Shown here piece after piece: positions 25,659 through 34,455 of a stretch of 64,000 nucleotides of DNA. Source of the stretch: PSRJ01 sp963825305 (GTDB lineage Bacteria; Acidobacteriota; Terriglobia; Bryobacterales; Bryobacteraceae); assembly GCA_963825305.1 (NCBI GenBank), contig CAWGTA010000009.1, forward strand, positions 62,001 to 126,000, read 5' to 3'. Position 1 is the first letter of the stretch; each line of letters opens with the position of its first letter. Below the pieces are notes generated by a model. That model saw only the letters and a program-made list of their open reading frames with translations. It was not told where the DNA came from and ran no database searches. Both the position numbers and the translations under genes were made by a program.

Positions 25659-27127
25659 ACTGGGCGCTGGCGCTCATCTCGGCTGCGCTGCTCATCCTCA
25701 CTTTTCCCGGTTTCCAAATCGTCTGGTTTGCTCCTATCGCCCTCACGCCGCTGCTGGTGGCGGCCGCTCGCGAGACACGTCCGCTCCGCCGCTTCCTGCT
25801 GGGCTGGGCCGCGGGCGCGGTCTTCTGGTTCGGCGTGTGCTATTGGATCCAGTACACCCTCTCGGTCTATGGCGGCCTGGGAAACGTCGCCGGCTGGGCC
25901 GTCTTTCTTCTGTTCGCGGTTACAAAAGGCCTGCACATGGCGTTCTTCGCTCTGCTGGCCGGCATCCTGATGCGGCGGTGGTGGGCCGCCCCGGCCGTCG
26001 CGTCGTTATGGGTCGCAGTGGAAGTGACGCACGGCTTTCTCGGGTTTCAGTGGCTCACCCTGGGCAATGCGGCCATCGACATGGGGGTCCCGCTGCGTCT
26101 CGCCCCCATCACCGGCGTGTGGGGCATCTCGTTCGTGTTCGCCATGATGGCGACGGCCCTGGCACTGGCGTTGTTGCGGCGTCCGCGGGTCCAGTTGCTC
26201 TGGCTGCTGGTGCTGCCGTTCCTGACGTTTCTGCCGCCGTTGCCGCCGGCCTTGCGGGGACGCGATGCGGCACTGCTGGTCCAGCCAAACATCTCCGAGA
26301 CAGCGGAGTGGACCCAGGAATCGCTCAATCGCACAGTCACCAGCCTGGCCGAGCTCACTGAACGCAGCGCCCTGATCGAAGCTTCGCGCCCGCCTTCGCT
26401 GGTGTTCTGGCCGGAAGTGCCCGCGCCTTTCTATTACTACGAAGACAACCGCTTCCGCGACACGATGGATAACCTGGCGCGCACCATCCACGCGAACGTA
26501 GTGCTCGGCGTAGTGGCGCACACCGACGATAACCGGCCGCTCAATTCCGCGGTGCTGATTTCCTCCGCGGGCGTCCCCATCAGCCGCTATGACAAGGTGA
26601 ACCTGGTGCCGTTTGGCGAGTTCGTGCCGTGGCCGTTCGGGTTCGCCAAGAAGATTTCCACGGAGGTCGGCGATTTCGCAGCCGGCCGGCGCGTGGTGGT
26701 TTCCGCCGTGGATGGCCACAAGATCGGCGGCTTCATCTGCTATGAGTCCGTGTTCCCGAATTTTGTGCGCAAGTTCGCCGCCGGCGGGGCCGAGGTGCTC
26801 TACAACATTTCCAACGACGGCTGGTTTGGCAAGAGCGCGGCCCGCCAGCAGCACTTGACCATCGTGCGCATGCGCGCCGCCGAGAATCGCCGCTGGATCC
26901 TGCGTTCCGCCAACGACGGCATTACGGGCACCATCGACCCGGCCGGACGCTTGCGGGGAACGCTGCCGCTCTATATGGAAGCCACGTCGTACACCGGATT
27001 CACGTACATTGCGGAGCAGACCATCTACACGCAGTATGGCGACTGGTTCCCCATCGTGTGCGCGGTGCTTGCGGTGCTGGCGTTGGTGGCGGAATTACTC
27101 CCGGTGCGGCGGCGCACTGCTACTTAG
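25652..27127 (+). CDS. lnt: Apolipoprotein N-acyltransferase
   Basis: Adds the third acyl chain to lipoproteins at the inner membrane. 491 residues: about six N-terminal membrane helices (ALALISAALLILTFPGFQIVWFAPIAL onward), a nitrilase-type catalytic domain, and a C-terminal helix (PIVCAVLAVLALVAELLPV). The triad is visible as Glu in FWPEVPAPF, Lys in YDKVNLVPFGEF and Cys in IGGFICYESVFPN. GTG start at 25652 inside the end of lipA. Presence implies an outer-membrane, Gram-negative envelope. Confidence 0.95.
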   Translation: MLNWALALISAALLILTFPGFQIVWFAPIALTPLLVAAARETRPLRRFLLGWAAGAVFWFGVCYWIQYTLSVYGGLGNVAGWAVFLLFAVTKGLHMAFFALLAGILMRRWWAAPAVASLWVAVEVTHGFLGFQWLTLGNAAIDMGVPLRLAPITGVWGISFVFAMMATALALALLRRPRVQLLWLLVLPFLTFLPPLPPALRGRDAALLVQPNISETAEWTQESLNRTVTSLAELTERSALIEASRPPSLVFWPEVPAPFYYYEDNRFRDTMDNLARTIHANVVLGVVAHTDDNRPLNSAVLISSAGVPISRYDKVNLVPFGEFVPWPFGFAKKISTEVGDFAAGRRVVVSAVDGHKIGGFICYESVFPNFVRKFAAGGAEVLYNISNDGWFGKSAARQQHLTIVRMRAAENRRWILRSANDGITGTIDPAGRLRGTLPLYMEATSYTGFTYIAEQTIYTQYGDWFPIVCAVLAVLALVAELLPVRRRTAT

Positions 27128-27132
27128 TTTCG

Positions 27133-27768
27133 TCAAAGATACAACTGCTTGGGCCACTCCGATACGGGCAGTTTCCGCCGGATCGAGACTCGCGTCGATT
27201 CGACTTTGACCAGAAACCATAGACATGTGATCAGCAGCCAGGACATTTTGAGAGCGTCTGGCCCAAAGGCTAGCACGAGCGTGGCAAGCAGCACCGCCCA
27301 TTTCATGTAGCGGAAAACGCGGCTACGCGACGGGGTATAGATCGGCAGGAGTGGCGCTCCGAACAAGAGACCCATTCCTACTCCAGCTGCGAGCAGCACG
27401 CGCGCTAGCGAGATTTCGCCGCTAAGGAATAATGCAGCGGCCGCCGACATGCACGCCACCGGCATTGCCAGCAGCAGCCGCGTCACCAGCGGACGCGAGC
27501 AAACGATCCGCGCTTCCCAGTTGGATTCCCGGAGCATCCTGGCTTCCCCAGTCGTCAGCAGGACACGGCGATACTGACAGTTCGCAGCCTTGGCATCGCC
27601 CAGGGCAGCCAGAGCTGATCGCTCTGCCTCATCGGCAGTTGCACCATTGCTCATGGCAGCTTCTCGCGCCGCTTCGAAATGCTCCTGAATCTCGGTTCGG
27701 ACCCTGGCGACCGAATCCTTAGATAGATGCCGCGTGGCTTGCGCCAGCCAACCGTCCAATCCAGCCAT
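27133..27768 (-). CDS. Membrane protein with an N-terminal permease-prefix-like domain
   Basis: About 211 residues from the ATG at 27768, chosen because GGAGG lies seven bases upstream; another ATG at 27774 overlaps the PadR stop. The first 75 residues (LDGWLAQATRHLSKDSVARVRTEIQEHFEAAREAAM, then GATADEAERSALAALGDAKA) resemble the HAAS/permease-prefix domain found with PadR regulators. Four hydrophobic segments follow at about 100-190. Coupled with the PadR gene. In other systems such pairs form a sensor/regulator unit; function here is unknown. Confidence 0.7.
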   Translation of the reverse strand: MAGLDGWLAQATRHLSKDSVARVRTEIQEHFEAAREAAMSNGATADEAERSALAALGDAKAANCQYRRVLLTTGEARMLRESNWEARIVCSRPLVTRLLLAMPVACMSAAAALFLSGEISLARVLLAAGVGMGLLFGAPLLPIYTPSRSRVFRYMKWAVLLATLVLAFGPDALKMSWLLITCLWFLVKVESTRVSIRRKLPVSEWPKQLYL

Positions 27769-27770
27769 CG

Positions 27771-28082
27771 TCATGCCTCCTCCAGAATCAACGTCACCGC
27801 TTGTGAAAGTTGGCTCCATTCGGCTCGATCCTTAGCGAGCATCGAGCGCCCGGATTTCGTAATGCGATAGTATCGCCGCGGCCGGCCTCGTTCAATGGCC
27901 TCATTGGACTCCACCATGCCTTCGTTTTCCAGCTTGTGCAATGCAGGGTAGAGAGTACCTTCCTTGAAGTCCAATACGCCCTGAGAGCGTTCCTTGATCC
28001 GTTGGGCAATACGGTATCCGTGGCTCGGCTCGTGCACCAAGGCTTCCAGAATCAAGACGGGCAGTGTTCCCTTGAAATTCAT
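27771..28082 (-). CDS. PadR family transcriptional regulator
   Basis: 103 residues with the PadR winged helix: LPVLILEALVHEPSHGYRIAQRI, FKEGTLYPALHKLENEGMVES and GRPRRYYRITKSGR. The short C-terminal part is a single dimerisation helix, so it belongs to the short PadR type. A perfect 16-bp palindrome lies 13 bases upstream of the ATG and probably is its own operator. Coupled to a downstream membrane protein. Confidence 0.93.
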   Translation of the reverse strand: MNFKGTLPVLILEALVHEPSHGYRIAQRIKERSQGVLDFKEGTLYPALHKLENEGMVESNEAIERGRPRRYYRITKSGRSMLAKDRAEWSQLSQAVTLILEEA

Positions 28083-28094
28083 TTATACCTCTTA

Positions 28095-28110
28095 ATCCTA
28101 TGCATAGGAT
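28095..28110. promoter_or_regulatory. Perfect 16-bp palindrome, likely PadR operator
   Basis: ATCCTATGCATAGGAT reads the same on both strands. It is centred about 20 bases before the PadR ATG, where autoregulatory PadR sites usually lie. Binding is inferred from position and symmetry. Confidence 0.6.
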
Positions 28111-28160
28111 ACCGGCTATATCCCGGCTTGTCAATAGGAAATGCGCCCAGACTTTCCTGC

Positions 28161-29204
28161 TCACCTCTCCGGCCGCCCCGCGAGTTGCTGCATCTCCCAC
28201 ACGTCCCGCCGGCTCTGCCCCAGTAGCGGCGCCAACGCCAGCTTTCCCGCGCGGCCGATCCGCGATTCCAAGAAACTCAGCTCCTTCAGTTGCCCCGCCA
28301 ACTCCGGGTCGGGCGTTACCGGAAAACCCATTTCGCGCCGCAACAGGTCGCCCTTGGCGCGCGCGCTCAGCTCCAGCATGAGCTGCACATAGCAAAGCAT
28401 GTCGCCCAGAATCTCGGCCGTGAAGGTGCTCTCGAGCGACCGCAAGTACGACCCCGCGTGCGAAGTAGTAAACGTTCCCGTCGATATCATTTGCAACAGA
28501 TCGATGTCTTTATCCAACTTCGTCCCGAGCCAATTCTCCAGCGCCTTCTCGCTGCGCCAGAAAATGAACGCGATCACCACGGGGAGAGTGACCAGAATCA
28601 CTGCGGCCGCTATAACGGGCGCCAGCAGCGGCTGATTATAGAGCTCGTGGATGCCGATGGCGATGGCCCACCCGGGCAGGAACACCAGCACCGAACGCGA
28701 TCCGCGGATCTCGCTGAGACTGCTCGAAACAGCCCCGAAGATCGCCGTTGTGCCGCCGTGCATCATGGCCGTCCCCAGACCCCGGATGGCACTCCCGGCC
28801 AGTCCGCTGGCGCTCAGGTCCGGTATGTACGTCAGGTTTTCCAGGACAGCAAAACCGGCTCCCACCGCGAATCCCGCAATGGCCGAGTCAACCATGAAAC
28901 CGACGCGGTTGGAACGCAGCAGCCATGCCACATACAAACCCTTGGCCACCTCCTCCAGAACCGGCGCGCCGGAGCGGGCCCACAAATTGGGAGGGACGAT
29001 CCCCGAAGCATAGAGTGCAGTGTTCAGCCCATAGCACACCACCGCCACGCCGCACCCCACGGCCACGCTGCGCAGCACGCGCCGCAGGGCTAGCAGTTGA
29101 TAGGTGTCGATCAACTCGAGCGCGCCCAGGAACAGCAGGACCGGCAACCCGCTCAGGACGATTTGCGATAGCAGCAAGCGGACCGTGGGCGACAGCATCA
29201 CCAT
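28161..29204 (-). CDS. PrsW-family intramembrane metalloprotease
   Basis: 347 residues with about seven to eight membrane helices. The family motifs are all visible: GAPVLEEVAKGLYVAWLL (EExxK), FAVLENLTYI, MMHGGTTAIFGAV (first metal histidine) and AIGIHELYNQPLL (HxxxN region). PrsW cleaves anti-sigma factors such as RsiW in Bacillus. A soluble C-terminal region of about 120 residues carries LCYVQLMLELSARAKGDLLRREMG. The ATG overlaps the stop of the preceding gene (TGATGG), so the two are co-translated. A substrate is not evident. Confidence 0.85.
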   Translation of the reverse strand: MVMLSPTVRLLLSQIVLSGLPVLLFLGALELIDTYQLLALRRVLRSVAVGCGVAVVCYGLNTALYASGIVPPNLWARSGAPVLEEVAKGLYVAWLLRSNRVGFMVDSAIAGFAVGAGFAVLENLTYIPDLSASGLAGSAIRGLGTAMMHGGTTAIFGAVSSSLSEIRGSRSVLVFLPGWAIAIGIHELYNQPLLAPVIAAAVILVTLPVVIAFIFWRSEKALENWLGTKLDKDIDLLQMISTGTFTTSHAGSYLRSLESTFTAEILGDMLCYVQLMLELSARAKGDLLRREMGFPVTPDPELAGQLKELSFLESRIGRAGKLALAPLLGQSRRDVWEMQQLAGRPER

Positions 29205-32114
29205 CAGAGAATGCGCAGAGAGATCATGTACTCTCCCGAAGTGTGGCCATTCTGGTCCACCGCGCGGGCATAGCCGCCGGAAAGCGTCGTATTCAAATAG
29301 GTGAAAAGCACCACGCGGAAGTCGAGCTGCGTTCCCAAATTGAAGTAGTAACTGCGAATCGCCGGGCTGCTCAAGTTGGTGAACAGGCCGGACGAAAACA
29401 CCGTAAGCCGCGCCCAGTTCACGTAGCCCCACGTCGTCCCCAAACGGCGGAATCGCAGCGGCGGCAGATTGTATTCCCCCAGTACCTTGCCAAAGCTGCG
29501 CGCGCTGATCGCATCAATCGCCACGCCGGGAAAGCTGTAGTACTCGCGATAGCGGCTGATGGCGGCGTGGTCGACATAGTTATTGCCGTAAGCGCCGAAA
29601 TAGAAACTCGCAAACGGGCTCGAGAAATCGCCGAAAGATTTACCGGCCGAACTCCGCAGCCAGAAGGAGCTGTTGCCGGGCAGCAGGAATCCGCGGTCGT
29701 AGTTGCCCCACACATGCGGAAAACCGCCGGCCGCATAATAGAAACGCGAATACACGCCCCAAGCCGTGCCGCGCTCATCATCTACCGCACCCTGCGCCTT
29801 TTCGAGGTTGGCGTACTTGAGCATGACGTTCGCCTCCAGAAGATCGCGCACCGTGGCGGAGACATTCTGGTATTCGGGCAAACGGTCCAGGTCGAAGTAG
29901 CCGCCCACGTTCCACTCGAGCGAGAGCGTGCGCGGCATGTCATAGATCAGAAACTGCGAGTGCGCCAGCCGCACCTGTTCGCCCTTGCGGCTCACTTTGG
30001 TGGGGCCGAACAGGTCGTAGAAATCGGCGTTGTTATAAGCGCCGGTGAGCTTCCAATCCCACAGATGCGCGTCGAACGACGCATGCGCGCGCTCATTCGC
30101 GGGCAGATTTGGATCGGGCGAGAAACCGGCAGTCACGTTGATCCCCGCCAGTCGCAGCCGGTCGGAGAATTCCGCGCGCATTCCCGCGGCCGCCGTGGTT
30201 TTGTAGCCTTGCACGATGGGATATGCCGAGATGAGTTGAATTTCGTGCAGCGGATCGTACGCGCCCGCCCGCGTAATCAAGCTCTCCGAATTGATGGAGG
30301 ATGGCGGCGGCAGTTTCCAGGACCGCAGCACCGGATACTTATCGAGCAGCGCCGCGCCCAGATACTTTACGGCGTTCACGTCTTCCAGCGCTTTGGTAGG
30401 CACGCGCGCCGGAACAAATCCGCGGCTGGTGTATTCGTAACGCGATCAGCGAGCCATCGGGCAGCGGCAGCGGGCGGAATAGCCCCGTTTCGGCGTTGCT
30501 GATCACATCCATCTTCTTGGCTTCGAAGTCGTATCGGAATAAGTTCGACACACCGGTTTGATACGACGAGCCGTACAGATAACGGCCGTCCGGAGAGTAC
30601 ACGAAGTTCCCGGGCGTGTTGTACTGGAAATCGTACAGAACTTCGAACGAGGCGTCCCCCTGGCGCAGCTTATCGATTTCAAAGCGCACCAGCTTCTGTT
30701 TCCCGCTGAGGTCCGACACCGACCCGGTCAGATACCGGCCGTCCGGCGAAACGTCGATATCGAAGACGTCGGTGCCGTACTCGAAATCATGATGGCCCTT
30801 GAATTCCCGGTATGGCGCGGGAATCTCCACCAGGCTCGATAGCCCGTCGCTGTGCCGCACGCCCCAGATGCTCCCGTCCTGGGAGTCGAACGCCAGTTCG
30901 CCCGTGCGGATATCGCGCAGCAGGCGCCGCGCGCGGTGCGTTTCCACATCGTAGACATTCAGGTCGCGCCAATCGTTGTTGTCGCTGGTGTAGTAGAGTT
31001 TTCTGCCGCGGGGATCCCAGGCAAGCGACGTCACATAGTAGAGGCCCGGGCCTTTGATGTCCTGCAACTCCTCGATCTTCCCGGTGTCCGGATGAATGGC
31101 GGCCACACTGGCGAGGTGCGCCGGATAGCGCGTGCCCGCGTAAATCACATTCGACTTCGGATCATAATAAGACCGCGACACGGAACCGAGGGCGCGCTCG
31201 GAAAGCCGCTCGACCCCGGTCAGCGGATATTTGCGAATGTCCTTGAGATTGGCTTCCTGAAAGCGGCGTTCATCGGCGATCCACTTCTGCCACGCCGCGT
31301 CCATCCCCATACCGTAGACCTGGGCGAAGCGCGCCCCGAAATAACGCCTGGTGTTTTCGCCGCGCGTGACCCACTCCATCAGCTTGTCCGGCCCGAACGT
31401 GTAGGCGAGCCAGCTCATGAACCGTGTGCCGTAGAGATACGAATTGGCCCCGGTCTGAAAGTCCGCGGAGGTGCCTTCGGACTCCAGCCCCACCACGTCG
31501 TAAATGTAGGCATCGTCGCGGACCATGCTGCGGAAAACCATTTCGTCGTAGCCGCCCATGGCGCGTCCCAGGCCGCCCGACATCCAGGTCTCCATAAAGG
31601 TCGCGATGCCCTCGTGAAACCAGCGCGTCGAGTAGTGGCGCGGGCTGGTCAGAGAGCTGTACAGCACCGAAACCGGGTCTTCATCGGTCGGCGCCACCTT
31701 ACCGAAGAATAGCGACCGGAAACGGCGATCCATGTTATTGGCGTTGTCGCCCATCACGATGTGGATCGATTCGTGATTCATGATCCACGTCATGCGCTCA
31801 TTGGCGGGCAGGGTTTCGTAGGTGTAGCTGAAGGGCGCAATCCCCACGCTGATGAAGTTGGAAGGGACGGTGCCCGCGGCGCCGTGGCCGTAGTCGCCGA
31901 AGTCTTCGATCAGGACGCTCACTTTCCGCGAAGGAGTGAAGTGAAACAGGTTCCGCTCGAAATTGAGCGCGTTCTCGTAGGAGCGGATGAGATGGGTGAC
32001 CAGGTATTCGTGGGACGGGCTGTAGTACAGGACCTCGATGTGTTCCGAAGACTGGATAAAAAGGCGGGGACGCGCGCCGGCACCGCAAGCCGCGAATAAG
32101 AAAAAGAGTCCCAC
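29204..32114 (-). CDS. Secreted metallopeptidase with beta-propeller and predicted outer-membrane barrel (one apparent frameshift)
   Basis: About 969 residues once one inserted base near 30440 is removed. After a signal sequence (FFLFAACGAGA) comes a gluzincin peptidase domain with IMNHESIHIVMGD and WFHEGIATFMETW (HExxH plus downstream Glu). A WD40/TolB-like propeller follows at about 315-570 (LAWDPRGRKLYYTSDNN, VSPDGRYLTGS, YSPDGRYLYGSS). The last 400 residues alternate aromatic and polar residues (SRFYYAAGGFPHVWGN, FYFGAYGNNYVDHA) and end in SLRIL, like an outer-membrane barrel. The GTG start at 32114 lies inside a terminator-like hairpin; the frame is open back to the preceding gene's stop but has only CTG or ATT alternatives. 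Substrate unknown. Confidence 0.8.
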
Positions 32115-32131
32115 GCTCCAGCGCGGGACTC
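32106..32131. terminator. Bidirectional terminator-like hairpin
   Basis: GAGTCCCACGC and GCGCGGGACTC form an eleven-pair stem with one wobble and the loop TCCA. On the minus strand it is followed by TTTTT, on the plus strand by CCGG and TTTTTT. It lies 47 bases past the stop of the repeat-protein gene, but also covers the GTG start and signal-peptide codons of the next gene. Confidence 0.6.
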
Positions 32132-32177
32132 CCGGTTTTTTAATCAGTTGGATCGGACCCCAAGACCTCGTCGCTGT

Positions 32178-32855
32178 CTATTGATGTAGCAGGCTGGCAC
32201 TGCTGTTCGCCATAGCCTTCTCGAACGAAGCTGAGGACACCAGGCCGACGAAGGCCTTATCGGCCGCCAGCGCTCGAAAAGTTGCGTTATTCAGCACTTT
32301 GCTGAACGACTCGTTGGTCGCCAGTTGTTGCAGCGCATCCTGGGAAGACCGGGATTGCGAATTCGCGCTCGATGCCGCGCTCATTTCCGATTGCATAGCC
32401 GCGATCATCGACGCCGAATGGGACTCGGCGCTCGCTTGCTGATGGGACTCCGAACTCATTTTCTTGTGAGACTCACTGCTCATCCGCGAATTGAGGGCCG
32501 CGACCATTTGTACAAATGTCTGGTCATGCATGAGCGCTAAGAACGCCTGGCTCTGAGTCATCTCCCGGAACGAACTGTCCGACAACAGTGCCGTGAACGC
32601 CTGATTGTTGGCCAGCGACTGGAACTCTTTGGTCTGCAGGAGTGCGGTCATGGCCACCGGAGCCACTCCCGGAGCGGCAGCCACGTCGGCGGCCTTCACT
32701 TCGCCGTCGCGGTACACATCGCGCTGCCCGATGGCTCCCTGGGTCTTCTGCGAATTGAGGTACCCGTTCGAAAAATAAATCAGAAAGCCGGCCGCGATAA
32801 TACCGCCGCCAATCAACATTGGGAATCTCAATTTGCGAACCGTCGTCGTGCTCAT
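32178..32855 (-). CDS. Membrane-anchored repeat protein with Phe-x-x-Leu repeats and a Ser-Glu-Ser-His linker
   Basis: 225 residues from the ATG preceded by AAGGGGAGGAG six bases upstream. One membrane helix near the N-terminus (MLIGGGIIAAGFLIYF). The rest is built from nine- to ten-residue units: FQSLANNQA, FTALLSDSS, FREMTQSQA, FLALMHDQT, FVQMVAAL, and after a linker LQQLATNES, FSKVLNNAT, FRALAADKA, FVGLVSSAS, FEKAMANS. The linker repeats MSSESHKK, MSSESHQQ, ASAESHSA. It would stand outside the inner membrane as two helical stacks joined by a His-rich spacer. I know no described family. Two palindromes lie upstream, suggesting a controlled promoter. Confidence 0.75.
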   Translation of the reverse strand: MSTTTVRKLRFPMLIGGGIIAAGFLIYFSNGYLNSQKTQGAIGQRDVYRDGEVKAADVAAAPGVAPVAMTALLQTKEFQSLANNQAFTALLSDSSFREMTQSQAFLALMHDQTFVQMVAALNSRMSSESHKKMSSESHQQASAESHSASMIAAMQSEMSAASSANSQSRSSQDALQQLATNESFSKVLNNATFRALAADKAFVGLVSSASFEKAMANSSASLLHQ

Positions 32856-32868
32856 CCGTTTCTCCTCC

Positions 32869-32887
32869 CCTTGGAACCGTTCCAAGG
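32869..32887. promoter_or_regulatory. 19-bp palindrome before the repeat-protein gene
   Basis: CCTTGGAACCGTTCCAAGG: nine-base arms around one central C, just upstream of the Shine-Dalgarno of the minus-strand gene. It could be an operator or an mRNA hairpin. A second inverted pair, ACGTGTA (32892-32898) and TACACGT (32935-32941), lies further upstream. Confidence 0.45.
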
Positions 32888-32964
32888 CTTCACGTGTATA
32901 CTGTGTCGCAATATCTAGAAATGTTACACGTCCCCGCCGAATTGCGCCACTTTTCTCAAGCCTC

Positions 32965-33032
32965 GACCGCTCCCTACGGTCACGGCTCTGAAAACGTCGC
33001 CACTTACCGAGCCGTGACCGTAGGGAGCGGTC
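32965..33032. repeat. Dispersed repeat family B, perfect inverted pair
   Basis: GACCGCTCCCTACGGTCACG plus GCTC at 32965-32988 is exactly complementary to 33009-33032, giving a 24-bp stem and 20-base loop. It starts three bases past the stop of the RsbW-like gene, so probably also ends that transcript. Confidence 0.85.
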
Positions 33033-33035
33033 AAG

Positions 33036-33464
33036 CTAGCTTGTTTGGGGACCAGGGAAGGTGAAGGAAATCCTGTTGCGGTCCCGCTCCCGCCGGTAGG
33101 CCAGGGAGCCCACGATGTTCTTCACCAGAAACACCCCCAAGCCTCCGATGGGCCGCTCCGCCAACCCCCCGCCCAAGACCGGTGGATCGGACGCTAACGG
33201 ATTGAAAGCGTTGCCCTCATCCGATATTTCCACCAGCAGTTTCCCAGGCTCTTCCACGGCATAACCTACCTCCGCGTCGCCCGTTCCGGGCTGGTAGGCG
33301 TAGCGCGCGATGTTCACCAGAATTTCTTCCAGGACCAAATCCAGCCAATCCATTTCCGGCTCCGCCAGGCCGGCCGATTCCGCTCCAACGCGCACAAACT
33401 CACGGAAAGCCTCCACCGTATCGATGCGCGCGGGCAAGCTCAGGCGTGCAAACGTCGGGTCCAT
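33036..33464 (-). CDS. RsbW-like serine kinase / anti-sigma factor (HATPase_c)
   Basis: 142 residues of the GHKL ATPase fold found in anti-sigma kinases RsbW and SpoIIAB. The N box is LDLVLEEILVNIARYAY (metal-binding Glu and Asn), the G1 box is ISDEGNAFNP and the G2 box GGLGVFLVKNIVGSLAYRR. RsbW proteins bind a sigma factor or phosphorylate an STAS antagonist depending on ATP. The STAS gene lies directly upstream with overlapping stop and start (TGATGG). The divergent sigma factor at 33908 is a candidate target. Target assignment is inference. Confidence 0.88.
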   Translation of the reverse strand: MDPTFARLSLPARIDTVEAFREFVRVGAESAGLAEPEMDWLDLVLEEILVNIARYAYQPGTGDAEVGYAVEEPGKLLVEISDEGNAFNPLASDPPVLGGGLAERPIGGLGVFLVKNIVGSLAYRRERDRNRISFTFPGPQTS

Positions 33465-33796
33465 CAGAGGGTGGCGAGGGCTTGCTCTACCTTGTCGTAG
33501 ACGGGGAACAGGCTCAGCAGCCGGGTCATCTCAAAAACCTGGCGCGGCAGCCCGTGGAGTCCGCACAGAATCAGCGATCCCGAGAGCGCTTGCAGTTTTT
33601 GCGCGATCACCAGGAACGAACGCAGCCCCATGCTGCTGACGTATTGCAATCCGTCCAGGTCGGCAATCAGGTTCCGGGAGCCTTGAGCAATCCAGCGCTC
33701 GCAGGCCTTCTGAAACTCGTCGGCATTCTCGGCGTCCATACGTCCCATTACTTTTAGAACTACGGCCTTCTCGAGTTCCGTGGGTTCGATATTCAT
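33464..33796 (-). CDS. STAS-domain anti-sigma factor antagonist (RsbV-like)
   Basis: 110 residues, a single STAS domain: VVLKVMGRMDAENADEFQKACERWI, NLIADLDGLQYVSSMGLRSFLVIAQKL and GSLILCGLHGLPRQVFEMT. The phospho-acceptor position falls in YVSSMGL: two serines are present although the usual aspartate before them is replaced by valine, so it should still be phosphorylatable. It forms a two-gene unit with the RsbW-like kinase. It begins about 110 bp from the divergent sigma factor gene. Confidence 0.9.
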   Translation of the reverse strand: MNIEPTELEKAVVLKVMGRMDAENADEFQKACERWIAQGSRNLIADLDGLQYVSSMGLRSFLVIAQKLQALSGSLILCGLHGLPRQVFEMTRLLSLFPVYDKVEQALATL

Positions 33797-33826
33797 CGGC
33801 CCTTCATCTTACCGCGCGTCCGGACC

Positions 33827-33864
33827 TTCGGCGTTACGTAGCGCTGGCGATCTTTGTCGCCGGC
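33827..33864 (+). repeat. Dispersed repeat family A, copy 2
   Basis: TTCGGCGTTACGTAGCGCTG then GCGATCTTTGTCGCCGGC. Only the right half (second hairpin) of the element is present. It lies between the STAS gene and the divergent sigma factor, so it is inside their shared promoter region. Confidence 0.75.
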
Positions 33865-33907
33865 ATAGCTCTGCCCCGCGGCCCCCTTCTTTCGCCGCCA
33901 TGCTAAG

Positions 33908-34450
33908 ATGAACCGCATCGTCGGGCCGCTCTCCATGATTTATTCGGATGAGGACATCAAAAGACTCCGCCCCAAGGTGCGCCTCAAAGTCGGTTATGAG
34001 CTCGGCTACTTCTGCCCCGATATCGACGACGTAGTTCAGGAAACCCTGACCCGCTTCCTGGTGGCTGTCAAAGATGACAAACTGCGCAACCCGGAGGCTT
34101 TGGGAGCTTTTCTAAACGGCATTTCCCGTAACGTCATTTTGGAATACCGGCGCCGGTCGATGCGCGAAGCTCCCATGCCGGATTTGATTCCAGAACCGCC
34201 CGCGCGGGGAATTCCCGAGGCCGGGCTGCTGGAGATCCGCCAGGCCATCGCGGCGGGTATGGAGCAGCTTGCCAGCCGCGATCGCCAGGTTCTAACGGCG
34301 TTCTATCTGGAAGAAAAGACAAAGGATGAAATCCTGAAGCTGACCGGAATGAGCGACGAGAACTTCCGCGTGGTGCTGTGCCGGGCCAAGGAAAGATTTC
34401 GCACTATTTATATGCAGCAGGCGAAACATCGCGGCACTTCGGCGCACTAG
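33908..34450 (+). CDS. Sigma-70 family (ECF-like) RNA polymerase sigma factor
   Basis: 180 residues; a second ATG lies at 33935. Region 2 covers about 20-80 (YFCPDIDDVVQETLTRFLVAV, then GAFLNGISRNVILEYRRRS). Region 4 covers about 115-170 (ASRDRQVLTAFYLEEKTKDEI, then SDENFRVVLCRAKERFR). The linker has the low conservation usual in ECF factors. The next gene, 5 bp on, encodes a zinc-finger/STAS fusion that I take as its regulator. The divergent RsbV/RsbW-like pair suggests partner-switching control. Whether this sigma binds either regulator is inference. Confidence 0.88.
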   Translation: MNRIVGPLSMIYSDEDIKRLRPKVRLKVGYELGYFCPDIDDVVQETLTRFLVAVKDDKLRNPEALGAFLNGISRNVILEYRRRSMREAPMPDLIPEPPARGIPEAGLLEIRQAIAAGMEQLASRDRQVLTAFYLEEKTKDEILKLTGMSDENFRVVLCRAKERFRTIYMQQAKHRGTSAH

Positions 34451-34455
34451 GTAGT

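Noticed and set aside
28925..30502. A 525-residue plus-strand open frame opposite the PrsW and metallopeptidase genes
   Set aside because: Same reason: antisense to two clear coding genes and without any family feature.
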